Shown here: positions 1 to 6,144 of the stretch, in pieces | How positions within the stretch are numbered: position 1 is the stretch's first letter | Layout: the number at the start of each line of letters is the position of its first letter | NCBI GenBank assembly: GCA_903970295.1 | Contig: CAJCHQ010000677.1 | Coordinates: 1-6,144 of the forward strand | Length of the DNA stretch: 6,144 bases | Direction: 5' to 3' | Origin: Bryobacterales bacterium | Lineage (GTDB): Bacteria > Cyanobacteriota > Vampirovibrionia > Obscuribacterales > Obscuribacteraceae | The notes under the pieces: generated by a model | Seen by the model: only the letters and a program-made list of their open reading frames with translations | What the model was told of the DNA's origin: nothing | The model's database searches: none | Translations under genes and position numbers: made by a program

Positions 1-1
1 A

Positions 2-157
2 GCCGATATGGATTACGGCATCACAGTTTTGTCGGATTGCTGCATGGACAAAGATGAGGAAGTTCACCGCGTGCTCATCGAAAAAGTTTTTCCCGCACAA
101 GCCGATGTGATCACAGCCAAGCAATGGTCGCAGAAACTCGCAGGTGTGCCCGCCTAG
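2..157 (+). CDS. Isochorismatase-like cysteine hydrolase, C-terminal fragment (5' end outside window)
   Basis: An open frame runs from the left edge to a TAG stop at 155-157 and gives 51 residues starting ADMDYGITVLSDCCMDKDEE. The pattern 'GxxVxVLxDCCxxxDxExH...L...FPxxADVxTxxxW' matches the last strand-helix-strand portion of the isochorismatase-like alpha/beta hydrolase fold, where members typically end 'GY.V.VV.DC.AS.D.E.H'. The catalytic Cys/Asp/Lys triad of this family would lie upstream of the window, so activity and substrate (nicotinamide, isochorismate, ureidoacrylate or other) cannot be judged. The gene ends 18 nt before the stop codon of the convergent exported-protein gene, and no obvious terminator hairpin lies between them. 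The family call is fairly secure from pattern recognition; the specific function is unknown. Confidence 0.68.
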   Translation, partial: ADMDYGITVLSDCCMDKDEEVHRVLIEKVFPAQADVITAKQWSQKLAGVPA

Positions 158-175
158 ACGCGCTCGCACAGCCGA

Positions 176-1399
176 TTATTCGTCAGGCAAACTGAGATTC
201 CAGTGAGCCATGAGGGGCAGCCCCGGGTTTTTGCAGATCAAGACACCGCCAGGTACTTTTCGACTCTGGCTGGTCGAGAGAATAATCCGGGGCTGTTTTG
301 TTTTCGCATCCATATTTTGTACTTCGATGGAAACTGGCAGAGTCCATGACTTTTGCTCGTTGCGTCTATCTTTGAGCTGCTTCATTTCATAGCGAGATTC
401 GAAAATGGTAAATGTCGAGGAAAACTTGGTTTTCGTCTCAGCCGGCGAAATTTCTTTTCCCTGGGCATCGAAAAGCACCATTCGGTCACCCGGATCGAGA
501 TGATTTCCATAGATGCCAGCGCGGATAAAAAGTGAACTGACATCGTGCAAAGCACCGATTGTGGCGACGAATTCCGTGTCACTCTTGGCTAATTCTTTGC
601 CGGCCACTATGTTTTTACCATTCAAGGTGAGGTCCAGACCCGGCCATTCTTTGGCATCGATTCTGGCATCAATTTTAGGCGCGAGCATGATGCATCCGGC
701 CCGCAGTCGGTAGAATTTTTGGGTCTCGGTTTTTTCACTGCCGCTCTTTTTATTTCCGTTACCATCGTTTTGCCACGTAGTGGAAGATGATGTGACCAGC
801 TGCGTGCGCAGATCTTGTTGCCAGTCGGATTGCTTGAGCTCGTCGAGATGAAAGTCACTGCGGCTGAGTCCAACCATCTCTGTCTTTTCCCAATTCTCTG
901 GCTTACTGAATTTGGCCACTATCGACTGCGTGTTCTTGGCACCACCGGCATTCGTGATCGACAAAACGCCTTTGTCGATGGCAATTTTCACGGTCTTCAG
1001 GCCAAAAGCGACAGCCGCTTGACCGGTGTAAATGGCACCAAAGTTTTTGCAATCACACTTGAACGAACCGTCTGCATTTTTCAAAGCAACAAGAACGACT
1101 CGCATCGAATTGGCATCGAGCGAAGGCTTCTCCGGGTCTTCGCCCTTGGGAACGATTATGAAAGCCTTATCAGCTCGACCATCTCCGTTCAAATCACCGC
1201 TAGCAGTTTGCCAAATTTTCCAGCCGGGGGGCGCGAAATCTGACTCTGATTTGGCTACATCCGGAAATGTGAGAACGTTGCCGGCTGCTCTTGCCTGTGG
1301 CAAACTCGGCGCGGAAGATTGCGACAAGTCAGGCAGGAGAGTGGCCAAAAAAGCCAGGCTAAACAATGCCAGTAATTTGTGGATTGAGTGCTCTGACAC
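176..1399 (-). CDS. Exported protein of unknown function with VCBS/FG-GAP-like calcium-loop motif
   Basis: This 407-residue protein starts at GTG (complement of 1397-1399), preceded by a GAGGT Shine-Dalgarno (complement of 1410-1414). It has a signal peptide: a short n-region MSEHSIHK, a hydrophobic core at about residues 9-22, and an Ala-rich likely cleavage site near 36-39 (ARAA). Residues 59-83 read GWKIWQTASGDLNGDGRADK followed by AFIIV. D69-N71-D73-G74-D77 forms a DxNxDGxxD loop like those of FG-GAP/VCBS-type and dockerin-like calcium sites. The next segment (about 99-178: a beta-strand with KNADGSFKC, then IDKGVLSI..AGG, then W..TEMVGL) resembles small periplasmic proteins that combine such a loop with a beta-sheet domain. 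Residues 204-228 are a Ser/Thr/Asn/Lys-rich linker. From about 241 (PKIDARIDAKEWPG ... HDVSSLFIRAG ... GDRMVLFD) the pattern resembles CBM9/DOMON-like beta-sandwiches, which is a weak call. The protein is probably periplasmic or secreted. No enzyme motif is evident and I do not recognise the gene. Confidence 0.85.
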   Translation of the reverse strand: MSEHSIHKLLALFSLAFLATLLPDLSQSSAPSLPQARAAGNVLTFPDVAKSESDFAPPGWKIWQTASGDLNGDGRADKAFIIVPKGEDPEKPSLDANSMRVVLVALKNADGSFKCDCKNFGAIYTGQAAVAFGLKTVKIAIDKGVLSITNAGGAKNTQSIVAKFSKPENWEKTEMVGLSRSDFHLDELKQSDWQQDLRTQLVTSSSTTWQNDGNGNKKSGSEKTETQKFYRLRAGCIMLAPKIDARIDAKEWPGLDLTLNGKNIVAGKELAKSDTEFVATIGALHDVSSLFIRAGIYGNHLDPGDRMVLFDAQGKEISPAETKTKFSSTFTIFESRYEMKQLKDRRNEQKSWTLPVSIEVQNMDAKTKQPRIILSTSQSRKVPGGVLICKNPGLPLMAHWNLSLPDE

Positions 1400-1409
1400 T
1401 TTCGTCTCT

Positions 1410-1414
1410 ACCTC
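1410..1414 (-). promoter_or_regulatory. Ribosome binding site supporting the GTG start of the exported-protein gene
   Basis: On the minus strand GAGGT lies 10 nt before the GTG start. I see no in-frame ATG nearby upstream, and the GTG start gives a complete signal peptide. An ATG slightly further upstream (in the CATATG around 1426-1431) is out of frame and meets a TAG within a few codons. This supports GTG as the true initiation codon. Confidence 0.5.
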
Positions 1415-1512
1415 GCAATTCTTGACATATGTAAGATGCAGTCAAAATCCTATCATCAAACGAGATAGCGTCGAAGGGGCGCCCAGACTAATGTCTCCTT
1501 AACCGAAACCGC

Positions 1513-1525
1513 CTAGAATATCTAG
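1513..1525. repeat. Perfect 13-bp palindrome CTAGA-ATA-TCTAG, candidate operator
   Basis: Five-base arms CTAGA and TCTAG flank a 3-nt centre, about 45 bp upstream of the pgm start codon. Part of it (ATATCTA, 1518-1524) also pairs with an inverted copy TAGATAT at 1546-1552, just before the pgm Shine-Dalgarno. The spacing and position suit a transcription-factor site overlapping the pgm promoter. AT-rich short palindromes also arise by chance, so confidence is modest. Confidence 0.3.
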
Positions 1526-3229
<1,704 letters not shown>

Positions 3230-3235
3230 ACGGGC

Positions 3236-3255
3236 AAAAAAGCGCGATGGCGCTT
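3236..3255. other. Intergenic hairpin between pgm and glgP; terminator-like when read on the minus strand
   Basis: AAGCGC (3240-3245), tetraloop GATG, then GCGCTT (3250-3255) make a 6-bp perfect stem. On the plus strand the run of A residues (3236-3241) precedes the stem and only TT follows, so it is a poor terminator for pgm and should let transcription continue into glgP. On the minus strand the same stem is followed by a T run, which is the layout of an intrinsic terminator, although no minus-strand gene ends here. It could instead be an mRNA stability or processing element within a pgm-glgP transcript. The stem is short, so function is uncertain. Confidence 0.35.
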
Positions 3256-3284
3256 CCTGAAAACAAGTTCCGACAATACCAATT

Positions 3285-3288
3285 GGAG
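3285..3288 (+). promoter_or_regulatory. Shine-Dalgarno GGAG for glgP
   Basis: GGAG lies 5 nt before the ATG at 3294. This supports that start, which gives a short N-terminus before the conserved region. Confidence 0.65.
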
Positions 3289-3293
3289 TAAAC

Positions 3294-5870
3294 ATGACCG
3301 ACTCTGTAACAGTGCAACGATTCGTTGAAGACGATCGCACCGGTTTAAGTACCGAAACGCTGCGCCGCGCAATGGCCGACAATCTCTACTACGTGCAGGG
3401 AAAATTTCCCGGCATCGCTACCGGCAACGACTATTACATGGCTCTCGCTTATACAGTGCGCGATCGCCTTTTACAACGCTGGATCAGCTCGATCGAAAAA
3501 TACAGAAAAAACGACGTGCGCATCGTCGGTTATCTCTCGGCAGAATTTTTGCTCGGACCTCATCTCGCCAACAATTTGATCAATCTCGACATTTTCGACC
3601 GCGTCAAAACAGCTGTGGAAGAATCGAATCTCGATCTCGACAAATTGATTGAATTAGAGGAAGAGCCGGGGTTGGGCAATGGAGGGCTCGGACGTCTCGC
3701 CGCCTGCTACATGGATTCTCTCGCCAGCCTGGAGATTCCAGCCATCGGCTATGGCATCCGCTATGAGTTCGGCATTTTCGATCAAGAAATTCGCGACGGC
3801 TGGCAAGTCGAAGTCACTGACAAGTGGCTGAACATCGGCAATCCCTGGGAGATTCGCCGTTCTGAAATCACTTTTCAAGTAAAACTCGGCGGCCACTCCG
3901 AGGGTTATACCGACGAACAGAATCATTACCGCGTCAGGTGGGTGCCAAATCGCGTCGTCAACGGCGTCGCCTACGACACGCCGATCCTCGGCTACAAAGT
4001 CAACACCGCCAATACTCTGCGCCTCTGGAAAGCAGAGGCAACACAGTCGTTCGACTTCCAGGCTTTTAATGTCGGTAATTACATAGGCGCCGTGCAGGAA
4101 AAAGTTTTCTCGGAAAACATCACCAAAGTGCTCTATCCCAACGATGATTCGTGGGAAGGCAAAGAGCTGCGTCTCGAGCAACAATACTTCTTTGTTTCGT
4201 GTTCACTGCAAGACATAATCCGCTTGCATTTGCTCGAGGGTGATTCAGTCGAGAATCTAAATGACAAATTTACACTGCAATTGAATGATACGCATCCGTC
4301 GATCGGCGTCGCCGAATTGATGCGACTGCTCGTCGACGAGCACGGATTGGATTGGGACAAAGCCTGGTTCATCACCACCCACACCTTCGCCTACACCAAC
4401 CACACGATTCTGCCCGAAGCTCTCGAGCGCTGGAGCATTCCCCTCTTCAAGAGCCTCTTGCCCAGACATCTGGAAATCATTTACGAAATCAACAGTCGTT
4501 TTCTGGCCGACATTCGGGCCAAATTTCCCAATGACGACGGTCTGCTGTCGCGCCTTTCGATCATCGATGAAAGCGGTGATAAATACGTGCGAATGGCTCA
4601 CCTGGCAACTGTTGGCAGTTACGCCGTAAACGGAGTCGCCGCTTTGCACACTGAACTACTGGAAAAATACGTGCTGCATGACTTCTACAAATTGTGGCCG
4701 GAGAAATTCAGCAACAAGACCAATGGTGTCACCCCTCGCCGCTGGCTGCTTCTCAGTAATCCCTCGCTCAGCCAATTGATCATAAGCAGGATCGGCAGCA
4801 AATGGATCAAGCAGCTCGACGATTTGAAGAAACTGGAAAAGTTCGCGGACGACGAAGCCTTTCGCCGGCAATGGCAGGAAGCAAAATTGGCGGCAAAAAC
4901 CAAACTATCCGAGTACATCAAAACAAACTTCGAGATCACGATAAACCCTGAGTCGATCTTCGACATTCAGGTCAAACGCATACACGAGTACAAGCGGCAA
5001 CTGCTGAATGCGTTGCGCATTATCGCTCTCTACAACCGGGTCAAGAAAAATCCGAAGCTCGAAATTTGCCCCCGCACTTTCATCTTCGGTGGCAAGGCAG
5101 CGCCCGGTTATTTCATGGCCAAGTTGATCATCAAATTGATCAACTCGGTAGGCGATATCGTCAACCGCGACAAAGACGTCAAAGACTTGCTCAAGGTTGT
5201 TTATCTGCCCGACTACAATGTCAAATTCGGTCAGCGCGTCTATCCTGCCGCCGACCTCTCTGAACAGATTTCAACTGCAGGAAAAGAAGCTTCCGGCACG
5301 AGCAATATGAAATTCTCGCTCAATGGTGCTTTGACAATGGGTACGCTCGACGGGGCTAATATCGAAATCAGAGAAGAGGTTGGCGCTGAGAACTTCTTCC
5401 TATTCGGACTCAGTACAGATGAGGTCCTCGCGCTCAAGACGAAGGGCTATAACCCCTACGACTACTACAATACAAACGCCGAGCTGAAGCAAGTCATAGA
5501 TCAGATTTCGTCCGGATTTTTCTCATTCGGCGACAAAGATTTGTTCCGACCGATCGTTGATTCGCTGATGCACCGTGATGAGTACATGCTCTTCGCCGAT
5601 TTTCAAGCCTACATGGATTGCCAGGATCGCGTGGACGCAGCCTATAAAGATCAGGATCAATGGGCGAAGATGTCGATCTTGAATGTGGCCCGCATGGGCA
5701 AATTTTCATCCGATCGGTCGATTCGCGAATATTGCCAGGAAATCTGGAAAACAGAAGCGGTCGAAATCGAAATGCAGGATTACGATCAAGGCTCAGCCGG
5801 GCTCAGCGTTCCGCCGGCTCCGGAAGCACCAGGCGGTGCGGCGGAGAATTCCAACGAAGCACAAATTTAG
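3294..5870 (+). CDS. glgP: Glycogen/starch/alpha-glucan phosphorylase
   Basis: This PLP-dependent GT35 enzyme phosphorolyses alpha-1,4-glucan chains and releases glucose-1-phosphate in the cytosol. Its 858 residues slightly exceed the common bacterial length (about 800-840). Visible hallmarks in order are: EDDRTGLS and DNLYYVQGKFP near the N-terminus; YLSAEFLLG; the glycine loop GNGGLGRLAACYMDSLASL (from G128); LNDTHPSIGVAEL with D332 and H334; AYTNHTILPEALERW with H370, equivalent to rabbit H377; VKRIHEYKRQ with R562 and K567, which contact phosphate; and EASGTSNMKFSLNGALTMGT with K673 as the PLP Schiff-base lysine. No catalytic residue is missing. The N-terminus lacks the long extension carrying the phosphorylation site of animal enzymes, so that form of control is unlikely. 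The last ~27 residues (832-858) are a Pro/Ala/Gly/Asn-rich tail, probably disordered. The upstream neighbour pgm handles the product, so the pair forms a short glycogen-breakdown pathway and probably an operon. MalP-type maltodextrin preference cannot be excluded from sequence alone. Confidence 0.97.
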   Translation: MTDSVTVQRFVEDDRTGLSTETLRRAMADNLYYVQGKFPGIATGNDYYMALAYTVRDRLLQRWISSIEKYRKNDVRIVGYLSAEFLLGPHLANNLINLDIFDRVKTAVEESNLDLDKLIELEEEPGLGNGGLGRLAACYMDSLASLEIPAIGYGIRYEFGIFDQEIRDGWQVEVTDKWLNIGNPWEIRRSEITFQVKLGGHSEGYTDEQNHYRVRWVPNRVVNGVAYDTPILGYKVNTANTLRLWKAEATQSFDFQAFNVGNYIGAVQEKVFSENITKVLYPNDDSWEGKELRLEQQYFFVSCSLQDIIRLHLLEGDSVENLNDKFTLQLNDTHPSIGVAELMRLLVDEHGLDWDKAWFITTHTFAYTNHTILPEALERWSIPLFKSLLPRHLEIIYEINSRFLADIRAKFPNDDGLLSRLSIIDESGDKYVRMAHLATVGSYAVNGVAALHTELLEKYVLHDFYKLWPEKFSNKTNGVTPRRWLLLSNPSLSQLIISRIGSKWIKQLDDLKKLEKFADDEAFRRQWQEAKLAAKTKLSEYIKTNFEITINPESIFDIQVKRIHEYKRQLLNALRIIALYNRVKKNPKLEICPRTFIFGGKAAPGYFMAKLIIKLINSVGDIVNRDKDVKDLLKVVYLPDYNVKFGQRVYPAADLSEQISTAGKEASGTSNMKFSLNGALTMGTLDGANIEIREEVGAENFFLFGLSTDEVLALKTKGYNPYDYYNTNAELKQVIDQISSGFFSFGDKDLFRPIVDSLMHRDEYMLFADFQAYMDCQDRVDAAYKDQDQWAKMSILNVARMGKFSSDRSIREYCQEIWKTEAVEIEMQDYDQGSAGLSVPPAPEAPGGAAENSNEAQI

Positions 5871-5901
5871 AAGAGCTGGCTAGTTCAGCGGTTCGATACT
5901 T

Positions 5902-5927
5902 GACGGTAGTAATGCCTGGTCCTTTTT
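5902..5927 (+). terminator. Weak candidate intrinsic terminator downstream of glgP
   Basis: GAC (5902-5904) can pair with GTC (5919-5921), and GGT (5905-5907) with GCC (5914-5916, including one G-T pair), around a 6-nt loop with a 2-nt bulge. A single C and TTTTT (5923-5927) follow. The position 30-55 bp after the glgP stop is right, and convergent transcription makes a terminator expected. The stem is imperfect, so this is tentative. The T run overlaps the last codons of the convergent minus-strand gene. Confidence 0.3.
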
Positions 5928-6144
5928 ATGGAGATTTTTTCGGTGGACTTTCCTTCGGCACCGTTTTGGCGATCGCGGCAGCCTTCGCCTTGTACTGCTG
6001 CGCCTTGGCGACATCAACCTTGTAGTAATTTTGCAGATGCGAGCTGAGATAAAAATCGGCTTGCCGCTGATAAGCCTTCGCCGCGCCATCGCAAATCAGC
6101 TCGGCTTCCTCTATGTATGCCGGGTCGTGAGCTAGATCAACCCC
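5926..6144 (-). CDS. Ala/Lys-rich helical protein, possibly TPR-like, C-terminal fragment
   Basis: The minus-strand frame is open from the right edge to a TAA stop (complement of 5926-5928) and gives 72 residues with no start inside the window. The reading is GVDLAHDPAYIEEAELICDG, then an AKAYQRQADFYLSSHLQNYY segment, then KVDVAKAQQYKAKAAAIAK, and a basic Pro/Lys tail ending ESPPKKSP. The alternation of Ala/Tyr/Leu at helical spacing (A..Y..QADFYL..H...Y...D..KA..Y..KA) resembles tetratricopeptide or related helical-repeat proteins, but no full TPR consensus can be verified on so short a piece. Codon use in this frame looks normal, whereas the overlapping ORF with an ATG at 6087-6089 gives an Arg/Ser-rich, low-complexity translation typical of a wrong frame. 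The gene is convergent with glgP, with stops 55 bp apart. Function is unknown. Confidence 0.6.
   Translation of the reverse strand, partial: GVDLAHDPAYIEEAELICDGAAKAYQRQADFYLSSHLQNYYKVDVAKAQQYKAKAAAIAKTVPKESPPKKSP

Noticed and set aside
158..175. Possible terminator between the two convergent genes at the left
   Set aside because: Only 18 bp separate the stops, and I found no stem followed by a T run on either strand.
815..1502. Two plus-strand ORFs of 142 and 156 aa (815-1243 and 1032-1502)
   Set aside because: They lie mostly opposite the exported-protein gene, overlap each other in different frames, have no clear Shine-Dalgarno, and their translations show no recognisable domain. The minus-strand frame has a signal peptide and coherent motifs.
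3654..4184. Minus-strand ORF of 176 aa inside glgP
   Set aside because: It is wholly antisense to conserved GlgP sequence, and its translation shows no family pattern. It is explained by codon bias on the coding strand.
5875..5889. GCTG...CAGC hairpin right after the glgP stop
   Set aside because: It is a four-base stem with a 7-nt loop and no following T run. This is too weak to call a terminator.
5660..6025. Plus-strand ORF of 121 aa overlapping the glgP 3' end, with a hydrophobic C-terminus
   Set aside because: Its first half is a shifted frame of conserved glgP, and its hydrophobic stretch is antisense to the Ala-rich end of the right-edge minus gene. It has no convincing ribosome binding site.
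5880..6089. Minus-strand ORF of 69 aa, Arg/Ser-rich
   Set aside because: It overlaps the better minus-strand frame at 5926-6144 in a different phase. Its Arg/Ser/Lys-rich translation is typical of a shifted frame.

Overview
The window looks like an ordinary chromosomal stretch from a bacterium, with intact genes, tight spacing, base composition near 50% GC by eye, and no mobile element, tRNA, rRNA or CRISPR. The two central proteins read like cyanobacterial-lineage enzymes. The phosphoglucomutase is of the eukaryote/cyanobacteria PGM1 type, and the glycogen phosphorylase opens with an EDDRTGLS...DNLYYVQGKFP segment that I associate with cyanobacterial GlgP. The octamer GCGATCGC (HIP1, typical of many cyanobacterial genomes) also occurs three times. 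My best guess is a member of Cyanobacteriota, possibly a non-photosynthetic sister lineage (Melainabacteria/Vampirovibrionia-like). This is inference from remembered family patterns, not a database result.

Layout from left to right: (1) the 3' end of a + strand isochorismatase-like hydrolase (2-157); (2) a convergent - strand gene (176-1399) for an exported 407-residue protein with a DxNxDGxxD calcium-loop-like motif and a possible beta-sandwich C-terminal half; (3) a 171-bp divergent intergenic region with several short palindromes and presumably the promoters for both flanking genes; (4) pgm, phosphoglucomutase (1571-3229, +); (5) a 64-bp gap with a 6-bp hairpin; (6) glgP, glycogen phosphorylase (3294-5870, +); (7) a short convergent spacer with a weak terminator candidate; (8) the 3' end of a - strand gene for an alanine/lysine-rich, helical, possibly TPR-like protein (5926-6144, cut by the window edge).

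The functional core is the pgm-glgP pair. GlgP releases glucose-1-phosphate from glycogen and Pgm interconverts it with glucose-6-phosphate, so the two co-directional genes join glycogen breakdown to central carbon metabolism. They are likely co-transcribed. All diagnostic catalytic motifs are present in both enzymes. I see no convincing undescribed system here. The points most worth a second look are the uncharacterised exported protein, the HIP1 octamers, and the palindrome-rich divergent promoter region.
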